Below are positions 11,601 through 21,800 of a DNA stretch of 64,000 nucleotides, one piece after another. The stretch covers positions 19,771,142 to 19,835,141 of the forward strand of contig NC_089722.1 in assembly GCF_035083965.1 (NCBI RefSeq). The letters run 5' to 3'. This stretch comes from Branchiostoma lanceolatum. Lineage: Eukaryota > Chordata > Leptocardii > Amphioxiformes > Branchiostomatidae. Each line of letters begins with the position of its first letter. Position 1 is the first letter of the stretch. The notes below the pieces were generated by a model. It had not been told where the DNA came from. It did not search any database and was given only the letters and a program-made list of their open reading frames with translations. The translations under genes and the position numbers were made by a program.

Positions 11601-14600
11601 AGTACTCAAATCGATACCTAACATATTCGGAAATATTTTGATTCAAGAAATATTTCCTAGCAAATTCGGATAAATACAACTTTTTATTTTTCCGGATACT
11701 GTTCAGGGTCGTATCGTAACTCCGGATACGTGTTTCTTTATGTATACGGAGATATCTGTTGTTAAGATACTTCGGCAATCCATGTTGTATTCTGACTCTG
11801 CCGTGACAGGTAAGATATCCGGGAATGTATTGACTCCGAAAATGTTGCTATTCATTTCCGGACAAATCCAAAATTTGACACATCACTGGGCATGTCAAAT
11901 ATACGGACTATTTTCAAGTACTTATTTTGACACCTGAAATATCCGGAAATATTGTGATGCAATGAATTATTCCTAGCAAATCCGGATAAATATAGTTTTT
12001 TTTAATTTACCGGATTCTTTACGAGTTCGTATCATAACTCCGGATACGTATTTCGTTATGTATACAGAGACATCTGTTGTCAAGCGCGAAAGCGGTCTAT
12101 TTCTGGACAAAATCCGAAATTTGACACATAACTGGACATGCCAAGTATTCTGAACGTTTTCGGACATTTTGTCAATACACAAAATATACGGAAATATATT
12201 GAATCAGGAATTGTTTCGTTGCAGATCAAGCAAAATATGACTTAGGATACTTGCGGATACCGTACATGGGAGTTTCATTACTCCAAATGCGTGTTTCTTC
12301 ACATACACGAAGATATCTGTTGACTTTGTCATGACACATATCCGATAATATTTCGAATCCAAAACAGTTGCTATCTTTATTAATGCAAAGCAAGTACTGC
12401 CGATTATGTGCCATTTTAGTTTCTGTAGTCCAGGTTAAGGTATGCGTTTTACTGTACTTTCCCACATATCCGGGAATACATATGATGGCCCGCATCGCCA
12501 ACCGATGAACGCGGCGACTATTATGATGATGATGACGTTCCGTTTATGCAATATATTTCGTTCTCTGTGATAAAATAAAAAAAAATTCCAGGCAAATCTG
12601 AATGTTGAACGTGCCGCGTATTCGGACAGTTTCCAAACAGGAATTTCGACACAGCATATCGGGAAATATTCCGATTCCGGAAATGTTCATTTTTTTGTCC
12701 AGGAAATATTTTGGTTTATCTTTTGTCCGTATACGAAGCATGTTTTCTGAAGGCGTTCCGGACTCCGAAAATGACCAGAATCAAAACAGTTGTCCGGAAA
12801 TAAGTCCGGAAATGACAATCCATAGCAGAAGGGCATTGTGGGACACTTAGATTTCCGGACGTATTTGCGCGTATCATGACCAAGATACGGTCGGTACAAT
12901 AATATATGTTGCCTCTAGGAGGAGCTTTTGTCTCCGTGCTTGAAACTATCAAATCGATCAGCAAATACACAACTTCGGGTTTCTGGTAGTTCTTGAAATC
13001 TAAAAAAGAGATTAAGCCAAACAGTGACACACTTTGTGATCTTGTGCCAATCAAAGCAACTTAATTTAGATTTCCATAACCGATTTATACATGCATGTGC
13101 AAAATTGAAATACCTGCATCAATCTATTGCTAAAGCATGATATGAAGACAAGCGTGTGGCCTGCCATGGATATATATTCATATGTATATATGGGCACCCT
13201 TCCAAAACCGTACTGGCTTGGTTGTCTTCTCAGTTGGGACATTGGTATGTGCACAATTACGATAAGATCTGGCCACCAGATGGTTTGGAAAATATGCCTG
13301 ATTTCTGATTGGTCCGTTCATCTATGACGCATTCCTGGAATGTTAGCGCCAAACTTAACGGTTCCGGCAGAGTTGGAGAAAGAGCCGGGGTGAGCTGTTT
13401 CAGCGTGTGCCGGAGGTATCTGCCGGAGCCCGAGTCTCTTAACATCATATTCTCAATACGATCTGACGGAATACACCGCGAGATTCGTCTTTTCTGAACC
13501 AACTTGCAAAGACGAGGAATGACCTGCATGTACTCGGGAGTCGGGACCGAAGTGGATGGTACGAGGACAACGGGGTGCAGTGACCTCAGCGGAGCATCGA
13601 CAAGCCGAGAACACGGTAACTGAACTTCCAATATCTACAATTGGAGACGAATTAAACTAATACATACATCAGAAATTAGTAATTTCTTACTCTAGTGTGT
13701 CAATTTGCAGCTAGGAGAGTTTCACAGAAATTGTTTTCAAGCAGCTCTTCCGTGAAGCACAACAGGCCACCCACATGTATCATAATAGAAAACATGTGTG
13801 TATACGGAATATCTGTAATCAACATTTTCCCGGATACTGTTAATGGTCATTTCTTTACTCCGAATACGTGTTTCCCTCTGTGTACGGAGATATCAGGGGT
13901 TGGAATACTACAGAAATCCATGCTGTAACATGACTACAGAGAAGAGTCAATATACCTGACAAATATTAGAACTTTTCTGAATATACCTACGCCGAATATA
14001 TTAAGTTCAAGCAAAAACAACAATCCTCAGTGGTGTCGTATCGTGAAATATCAGTTCTCAGTAAATACTACGTGTTTGGTGACCTGATACTCATCATATT
14101 GAGGACTGTGACCTGGCAATGTCAGGATAATAAACATTATTTTGCTGCTGTCCTGTCGAGTTTAGTAACAAAAGGAATGTTGTGTTTCTAGCCACATCAT
14201 TTGATAAGGGTTTTTATTTTTCAATTCTTTTTAGATTTTCAGTTCGACCTTAGGATCTGTTTTAACTTAACATATCATACAGGAATGGTATTATAATCTG
14301 TTCAGTCTGTTGACATTATCTTTGACAGTACCTTGAAATAATTTAGAAATTATTCTTATGCGATCCGAAAGAAAACAGTCTTTTTTTCGTGATATTGTTT
14401 TGTTTTTGTTTTGGATACTGTACAGGGGCGTTTCGTAAGACCGAATACGCGTTGTTGATATATTACAACAACCCATGTTTCAGTTTTCTGACTATACATA
14501 GATATGATAAATATATTGACTAAGAAACTGTTGCTACCCTATGCCCAGGCAAAAGCAGTACTCCTGTTTCTTCCGTATACGTGCCACGTGCGTTTAAGTG

Positions 14601-17600
14601 GTTCAGATATGTGTTTTTCTCTATTTGCCCTTATATCCGGGAATACCAGTTTTCCGTATACAGTGTATGTAACATATTTCCTTCCTTATACGAGAAGGGT
14701 AGATTTCTAGGCAAATCTGAAGGTTACACCAAGGAGGTTAAAATAGGATATTTTTAACCTCCTTGGTTACACATGTCGCGTATATCTGGACATTTCCAAA
14801 CAAGAATTTCCACACAGCATTTTCGGAAATATTTCGACACAGGAATTGTCCATTTGCGTGTCCGGTTAATATCTTAGAATATTTGTTGTCCGTATATGTT
14901 ACATATTTCCTCATGGTATTCCGGAATCTGCGTTCCTATCTCCCACACGTGTTGCTATGTAAAAAGTCTCTCCAGCAACGCGTATTGCACCTGTACTGTC
15001 TGCCAATAAGTCCGATGCCTTTCCGTTTTCCTAATTTGTGTTTCATCCATAATGTTTCAGTGTTTCTATTACTCAACTGATCGCAAAGTTCATTGACTTG
15101 GTTTGGGTTTGTCACGAGAAGTCTACAAAGATAATGTTTCAGTTGGGCAGTATTTCAACATTGTTGGAAACATAATTTACATTTCTTTATTGAGCCGACT
15201 TTGTTCACTTTACCTTTTGCTATCGTTATTTGACCATATGCATGATCCGACTGGAATTAGACAAGGCTAAACTTTAAGTAAACAGGTATCCGGTCACTGC
15301 TGTCTTTAGTGTTGTAGACCATATTGTATTTGATTCGATCGTTGTTTCGTTGTGTCATATCACTGGAGAGGGAGGGTGCGCATGTAGTAGGTATCTCCAC
15401 ATTTAATTTATTCTAGCCACGTTTTTTTTCAGCATCTTCCGCTGAGTATATCAGGGGGTTATAAAGACAGTTCCAGTGCAGCAACATCTTTGCAGCAAAC
15501 CAACCTGTGTGACTTCCGCACGCCTATCTTGGAATAATGATATGTCTGTTAACACCTATACGTTTAAGAAGCAGTACTATTTGTATCAGAACATTCCTTT
15601 ATGTGACACGGATAACATGTTAGACCTGGTGCCTAACAAAGTTAATCAATCCGTACCGTAATTGCCGTTGCGGGTGTGCCGTAAAACGCCCAGAATGAGT
15701 AGAATCATGTGAGAACACATTGTAAATGTTCATAAGCAAACTACAACTTGAATATCCCTATGCAAAATTTGTATGATTCATACTCTGATGTATTTATAGA
15801 GGTTACAGAAGAAGCTCTAAATGTTATGATATAACTTCTGCATACATTCTATATTCATTGATTTACCGAGTAAGAGATTTGTATCATTGGTTTTCAATTA
15901 CCCTCATTCAGAATATTGACGTTATATCACGTATAGTCTCTATTGATCTTATTTCTACTTTTAATTACTTATACCTTGATTTCCAGGACTTATAACAGCA
16001 ATGTTTTGTACATATATTACCACAATTTAGACTGTTCAAGATTGTTCACTGTGTAGTAAGTTATATACCTATTTCCGCTGTTGTCGAACATCTACCGATA
16101 ACCAAATCTATATGCCTAACTTGAATCTGAATCATCAGTAAGCGTTACCATGAAACTGTTCAGATATAGGACTTAAACAATGACAGAGTGATTTAAAGTA
16201 TTCTTGCTTTTCGTATTTTCTTTGCCATGTATCTAGTATGTTTAATCTCAGATATATAATTTCAGAACCAAAAACACTCCGTATACATTGCGGACTTAGT
16301 GTTACGGATATACGTTTCCGACTATATATATTCATCGGTAAGTTGCTGGATGTCCGTTGCAGAAAGACTCCGAATACGCTGCAAAAAAGTTGGACTATCC
16401 GGGTGATATCCGGAAACAAAACTGCAGCATATCCGGATCCGGGTATGCGACGATGAAAAATGTTCCCGTTTCCAGCTCCAGATATTAATCCGTATTCGCG
16501 GTCTCTCCGTTGATAAAAAACCCGCATACGTTACCGGAAAGTCAGAATATTCGGGTGATATCCGGAAACAAAACGGTAGCATATCCGGATCCGGATATGC
16601 ACCAATGAAACATGTTCTCGTTTCCGGCTCCAGATACTAATCCGTATTCGCGGTCTCTCCGTTGATAAAAAAATCCGCATACGTTATTGGAAAGTCGGAA
16701 TATTCGGCTGATATCCGGAAACGAAACTTTAACATATTCGGATCCGGATATGTTGTGATTAAATGTGTTCCCGTTTCCGGCTTTAGATATTTATCCGTAT
16801 TCGCGGTCTCTCCGTTGTAAAAAAATCCGCATACGTTACTGGAAAGTCGGAATATTCGGCTGATATCCGGAAACAAAACTTTAACATATTCGGATCCGGA
16901 TATGTTGCGATTAAATGTGTTCCCGTTTCCGGCTTTAGATATTTATCCGTATTCGCGGTCTCTCCGTTGAAAAAAAAAATCCGCATACGTTACTGGAAAG
17001 TCGGAATATTCGGCTAATATCCGGAAACAAAACTTCAACATTTTCGGATCCGGATATGTTGCGATTAAATGTGTTCCCGTTTCCGGCTTTAGATATTTAT
17101 CCGTATTCGCGGTCTCTCCGTTGAAAAAAAATCCGCATACGTTACTGGAAAGTCGGAATATTCGGCTGATATCCGGAAATAAAACTTTAACATATTCGGA
17201 TCCGGATATATTGCGATTAAATGTGTTCCCGTTTCCGGCTCCAGATATTAATCCGTAAACTTAGGATATCGAGATCAAGAAACGTCTGAATATCGTCGGA
17301 AACGTAATATTGTCGGAAATATCCTATCATTGAAACGTCCGGAAATCGACCCTTTTCGCACAGTGCATTTTACTAAATATAATGATGAGAATCTAAACTA
17401 AATGTATTACAGAATATGGACGAATTCTGGGTTTGAAATCCTACGTCCGTCAACGGGTGTTCACATGTACACCCTGGCTGCCACCATCTGCGATCAGATC
17501 CATATGTACGGCTTCTATCCGTTCACTGAGGACTCGAATGGCAGGGCACTGCGCTACCACTACTACGACAGGAAGAAGATGATCAGCAACAGGACTCATA

Positions 17601-17665
17601 GTGGTACTGCATACAGAACCGTGTCATTGATTTTTTTAGAGCAGATGTATAAATTTGCTTTTTGA
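8666..17665 (+). CDS. ST8SIA-like: ST8Sia-like alpha-2,8-sialyltransferase, 4 exons, damaged 3' end
   Basis: Golgi type II GT29 enzyme. Exons read by eye: 8666-8838, 9269-9631, 10277-10837, 17413-17665, phases 2, 2, 2. The ATG at 8666 gives MPLRKRCHLPRIF, then a membrane anchor (GGMVLLFVLNVAMLYMVW), a Lys/Arg-rich stem with N-glycosylation sites in exon 2, and sialylmotif L in exon 3 (CAVVGNSGIVLNSNCGQEID, then FVIRCNLP). Exon 4 has motif S (RPSTGVHMYTLAATICD, IHMYGFYPF) and motif III (LRYHYYD). The frame then breaks from the family: after ISNRTH it reads SGTAYRTVS and stops at 17665, losing the VS glutamate and normal C-terminus. Those residues exist at 17791-17886, about 125 bp downstream. 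The last intron is 6.6 kb and carries a 5.85-kb transposon ending 47 bp before exon 4. Either a pseudogene in the making, an assembly artefact, or rescued by splicing. Confidence 0.85.
10073..10150. repeat. Short palindromic repeat (CTCAAGCAACTGGAT family)
   Basis: TACTCAAGCAACTGGAT and its inverse ATCCAGTTGCTTGAGTA face each other across a short spacer. The same palindrome is at 25180-25230 and 63480-63570, and a half copy is near 7380. In three places it sits near GGTAATAAGATACGCC-like sequence, suggesting one dispersed family. Confidence 0.6.
10855..11028. mobile_element. MITE with CGATTTACACACAAG ends
   Basis: The ends are inverted (left CGATTTACACACAAG; right complement CCGATTTACACACGCG). 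The body includes CTCGGGGCTGTGTGTGAGG. A second copy at 61069-61243 has the same order of blocks. It begins about 18 bp after the exon 3 donor of the ST8Sia-like gene. Confidence 0.65.
14723..14771. repeat. 37-bp palindromic micro-insertion with 6-bp target duplication
   Basis: The element 14729-14765 begins CCAAGGAGGTTAAAAT and ends TTTTTAACCTCCTTG. It is flanked on both sides by GTTACA (14723-14728, 14766-14771). Shorter members with different 6-bp duplications are at 31595-31625 and 47942-47981. Confidence 0.75.
16358..17262. repeat. Tandem array, about six copies of a ~153-bp unit
   Basis: The anchor CCGTTGATAAAAAA/CCGTTGAAAAAAA recurs at about 16508, 16660, 16812, 16964 and 17119, so the period is 152-155 bp. 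Each unit has CCGCATACGTTA, TCGGAATATTCGGCTGATA, CCGGATCCGGATATG and TCCGTATTCGCGGTCTCTCC. It forms the right subterminal region of the CACTG element. Overlapping short minus-strand frames are repeat artefacts. Confidence 0.93.
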
Positions 17666-17790
17666 TTAATAATTTTATTTGCAAGTTCTTGCCCGAAGGC
17701 AACATGAAACAATGCGCAGCAAGGGTATACTGTACAGATAGTGCGAGTTAACAATGTTTTGTTATAAACCATGATCTTAAACCTTTATTA

Positions 17791-17886
17791 GCAATGGGAC
17801 TCACAACATGCCAGAGGAATTCAGGGTGTTTCAGCAGCTCCACCTGCAGGGTGCAGTGGTACTGCATACAGGACCGTGTCATTGAT
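17791..17886 (+). pseudogene. Detached C-terminal segment of the ST8Sia-like gene (motif VS copy)
   Basis: Reads SNGTHNMPEEFRVFQQLHLQ, then ends LHTGPCH and TGA, matching the C-terminus of the intact paralogue at 180-275. It restores the His-x4-Glu of sialylmotif VS. The DNA at 17584-17650 is a partial copy of the same stretch (AGCAACAGGACTCA, then AGTGGTACTGCATACAG and CGTGTCATTGATTTTT) with about 75 bp missing internally. An AG acceptor precedes it (TTATTAG, 17788-17794). Joining it in frame would need a weak donor such as GTCATT near 17624; I cannot tell whether that is used. Confidence 0.7.
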
Positions 17887-18457
17887 TTTTGTTAGCAAAT
17901 GCGTAAATGTGCTTTTTCATTATCATGACTAGACTATTAGGTATCTACATCATCGTGCACAGTACAGTAATGTATAACTGAATTGTGAATGACTGAAATG
18001 TTGAGTACTTTTGCATAGTTATGTTTCGCCAACGAAACATATTGTTTTTGTCAGGTTTCTTCTCCTTCTTCTCCTTCTTCTCCTGTCAAATCTTCAAATC
18101 GCTTCTTCTCGGTCGTCCGTCGACCAAATAAGCTGAAATTTGGTATGCAGGTAGAGTACGTGTATACCCCTAGACCCTTTTAAAAATTTTTTCATATAAG
18201 TTTTTAAAATGATTTTATGGAGGATTTTTGGTCATTTTCAGACAAAAGTCGCACATGATGGCCTCCCGTGCCGTGGTGTTGAAAGCTGAGGACCTGAAAT
18301 TTGGTTTAGTTGTGCATTGGATATTTACCCAAAGGACCCCATTATTTTTTTTGCCATACACTACTTCAAAATGATTTATTTTGCAATTTTTTGATGCAAT
18401 ATTTGGTTATTTTCTGTCGGGGCCAGCCAGAACTAGGTCATACTGTAACATAAGCCC
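17887..18457. other. Intergenic, dispersed-repeat-like, no gene
   Basis: Contains ACGAAACATATTGTTTTTGTC followed by a (TTCTCC)n-like tract near 18058-18085, and text (TGAAATTTGGTATGCAGGTAGA) of a kind that looks repetitive. A related but weaker stretch may lie near 57170-57240. No coding signal seen. Confidence 0.35.
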
Positions 18458-18744
18458 TCCTACACTTAGCCTGGAATCCATACCCTCGGTGCCTCCCCGA
18501 TATCTCTACGGCACTGTGAGTGACCCTCACCCGCCCAGACAGCTTAGCCCGCTCGGGGTGTTGTTTACGGCCTTGGATTAATTAGTTCGGCACCGACGGG
18601 GCGGCGGAAAAGTAGGAAGGCAGCGGAGTAGGGTGTAGCGGAAGTAGGATGGCAGCCAGAGGTAGAAAGGCCATCAGAAACTGACTGGCCCGGTAAACCA
18701 CCACTAAGCCGACCCTAGAGACTGGGACCAGGCTATCCTACACT
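18458..18744. mobile_element. hAT-like MITE with perfect target duplication
   Basis: The element 18467-18735 has ends TAGCCTGG and CCAGGCTA and is flanked by TCCTACACT on both sides (18458-18466 and 18736-18744). Eight of the nine bases would be the usual hAT duplication. The GC-rich body has no ORF. Same end type as 289-478 and 29926-30159. Confidence 0.75.
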
Positions 18745-18895
18745 TCCCCTGATCTGGGACTTAAAACCAAGCAGATGTCAGGGGGTACCTCTACTAATGG
18801 TATTACAGAAAGTTATATGTACCTTATGTTACATGGTCATCGGCATTAGCTCGTGGCCGAGCATTGTATCCGTGTCAAATAGACAGCTGCCTCAA

Positions 18896-21800
18896 CTAGG
18901 TTAACACTGTTCTTGGGTGAAAGTGTCTGGTGTGGCTGCCCAAGCCCAGGGCAGTGTGGAAGAGTCGAGGGCATTTTGTACAGCGCAGGGTGGGTGGAGA
19001 GCGAGGCTGGAGGAGCCGCTCTTTACGTCTCTGTCGCTTGGTTTCTTCTTTGTATCTGCGCTGGTTTTCCATGTATTCTGTCCCCAGTGTGATGCTACGC
19101 CTCCACTTAGTGCGGTCTTCGGCCAGAGTCTCCCAGTTGGCATGATCAATGTCACAGTGGAGGAGAGTGGCCTTAAGTTGGTCGCGGAAACGACGCTTGG
19201 GAGCTCCTCGCGATCTTGTGCCATGTTCAAGTTGTGAAAACAGGATCTGGCGGGGGAGTCGAGTTGCGGGCATTCTCCTGACGTGTCCCGCCCAGCGGAG
19301 GCGATGTCGTGCCATCGTAGTCTCGATGCTGGGGAGGTTTGCTCGAAGAAGGACAGCTTCATTTGTCACGAGATCTTGCCATTTGACCTTCAAGATCGCA
19401 CGGAGTTTCTGCTGTTGGAAGCGCTCCAGCTTTTTGATGTCACTCCTGTACAGGACCCACACCTCAGAGCCATAGAGGAGGGTCGAGAGGACGATGGCTC
19501 GGAACACCATGATTTTTGTATTAAGGTTGAGGTCGTGGTTAAGGAAGACACGTTTTGAAAGCCTCCCAAAAGCTGCGTGTGCAGCACGAATCCTGTTGTC
19601 AATGTCTTTCTGCGCAGTGCAGTCGTTGGAAAGGTAGCTTCCAAGGTACGGGAATGCTTCCACAGTCTCAAGGGCTTGGCCCCGGAGACATACATTGCTT
19701 GTGTCAGGAGGGGGCTGGCCCGGGGCTCCCTGTGCAAGGATCTTGGTCTTCCCAACGTTGGAGGTGAGACCAAAGCGGGAGTACGCACCATCAAAGGCAC
19801 TAACAGTAGTATGGAGGGCATCAACTGTGTCCACAGGGGTTGCGTTGTCATCGGCATACTGTAGCTCCCGTACATTGAACATGGTGGAGAGTCGGCGGGC
19901 ACGAAGGCGTCCTGTGTTGAAGAGGCCTCCATCCATTCGGCAGCGAAGTTGGATGCCGGAGGCCGTGTCAGGGAGCTCGTGGATCATAGCCCCAAGGTAG
20001 AGGGAGAAGAGGGTGGGGGCAAGAACGCAGCCCTGCTTCAGACCAGTGGTAATGGAGAAGGGGTCAGAGATTGTGTTTTTCGTCACGACGCGGCCAGTCA
20101 TCCCATCGTGAAGGGCCTGTACCAGTTCGGTGAAATGGTTGGAACAGCCATAGCGTCTCAGGGTTGCCCACATAGCTGGTCTTGGGACGCTGTCGAAAGC
20201 CTTCTCCAGGTCCCAGAAGACGAAGAATAGCGGTCGTCGTTGCTCACGGGACTTTTCCTGGAGAAGGCGAGCACAGAAGATCATGTCGGTTGTGCCACGA
20301 GAGGGTCGGAAACCGCACTGTGACTCTGGTAGGACTTCCTCAGCGACAGTCAAGAGCCTGTCTAGCAGGACACGTGCAAAGATCTTCCCGGCGATGCTGA
20401 GGAGGGAGATGCCACGGTAGTTTCCGCAGACAGAGCGATCCCCCTTCTTGAAGATGGTTATGATGGTGGCATCCTTCAGGTCTGCAGGCACAGTTTTCGT
20501 CTCCCACATACGCAGGATTATCATGAAGAGCCTGGTCTCCACAACTTCCCCCCCATGAGCGATGAGTTCAAGCGGGATGTTGTCGGGACCTGGGGCCTTC
20601 CATGCTTTCATGCGTTTCAGCGCCTTCTGGAACTCTGCGTAGGAGGGAGGGAGTGACATCCAATGCCTGACCGGGTGTTGGGGTACCTTACGGAGCAAGT
20701 CGTCAGCCGCGGTAGATGGGCGATTCAGGAGCACCTGAAAGTGTTCTTTCCACCTTTTAAGGATGGCTTGGTCTTCTGTAAGGGTGGTTATTCCGTCGGC
20801 AGACAGAAGGGTGTTGGTACCTCCACGTCGAGGACCAAAAATTTCCTTGGTTGCAGCGTAGAAACGCCGGAGGTCTCTACTGTCAGCGTAAGACTGGATT
20901 TCTTTTGCTTTATCTTGCCACCAGAGATTCTGCAGCTCTCGGAGCCTTCGCTGGCACTCCTGCTTTGCCTTCTTGAAGCGTCGCAGGCAGGCGCGGGTGG
21001 GGCGATTTTCCCATGCGAGGCGGGCAGATCTCTTCTGGTTGATCAGCTCTTGGATACTGGCGTCATTTTGGTCAAACCAGCCTTGATGGGACCGCCTGCA
21101 GTACCCGACTGCGTCTTCTGCAGCCTTGCTGATGTTGTCGCGGAACACAGACCAGTCCGCTTCTACAGAGTCTGGCTGTTGCGCCGGGGGTGGAGTCTCA
21201 CCCAGGAGCTCTGTAAGACGATTGGCGTAGTCTTCCCTAACTTCAGGAATCTTCAGCCTTGCGACGTCGAAGCGACGTGCCCTCTTTGCCGGTCTGTTGT
21301 GGCGGGGAAGGTTACGCAGTCGGAGTCTGAGGCGACTTATGAGGAGTCTGTGATCTGTCCAGCAGTCATCTGCACCGGGCATGCTGCGGGTCACAAGGAC
21401 ATCGCTCCGGTCACGTGATCGGGTAAGGATGTAGTCAAGGATGGTCCAGTGCTTTGACCGTGGGTGTTTCCAAGTCGTCTTATGACGATTTGGGAGCCGG
21501 AATAGGGTATTAGTGATAACAAGTTCATTTTCAGCACATAGGCCAAGGAGGAGAAGCCCGTTGGAGTTGCAGGACCCAAGGCCCTGGTTACCAAGGATTC
21601 CCTCCCAGAGTCTGTAGTCGCGACCGACTCTGGCGTTGAAGTCTCCAAGCACAAGGAGCTTATCTCTGCTGGGGACAGCTTGGATGATACTGTTCAGGGT
21701 AGCGTAGAAAGACTCCTTAACATCATCCTCAGAGTCAAGTGTTGGTGCGTAGACAGAGATTAGAGTCAGGTGGTTGTTGTCAGGGAGTGGCACGCGTAGG

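Larger units (their letters stand above)
11520..17365. mobile_element. Non-autonomous CACTG-ended DNA transposon (EnSpm/CACTA-like), 5.85 kb
   Basis: Terminal inverted repeats of about 28 bp: left CACTGCGCGAAAGGGGTC then ATTTCCGGAC; right, on the complement, CACTGTGCGAAAAGGGTC then ATTTCCGGAC. The pair has three mismatches. The flanks are a 3-bp duplication CAT (11517-11519 and 17366-17368). CACTG termini plus a 3-bp duplication are the hallmarks of animal EnSpm/CACTA elements. Both subterminal regions are full of TCCGGA-type motifs: degenerate 240-320-bp repeats at 11540-12880 and a regular 153-bp array at 16358-17262. This is consistent with the subterminal transposase-binding repeats of that superfamily. 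No transposase ORF was recognised. It lies in the last intron of the ST8Sia-like gene. Confidence 0.75.

Noticed and set aside
16358-17262. CRISPR-like regular repeats
   Set aside because: Repeats are contiguous 153-bp units without unique spacers, in a eukaryotic intron.
20663-21418. 251-codon plus-strand open frame, and other plus-strand frames across 18917-21418
   Set aside because: Antisense shadows of the intact LINE ORF, with no domain of their own.
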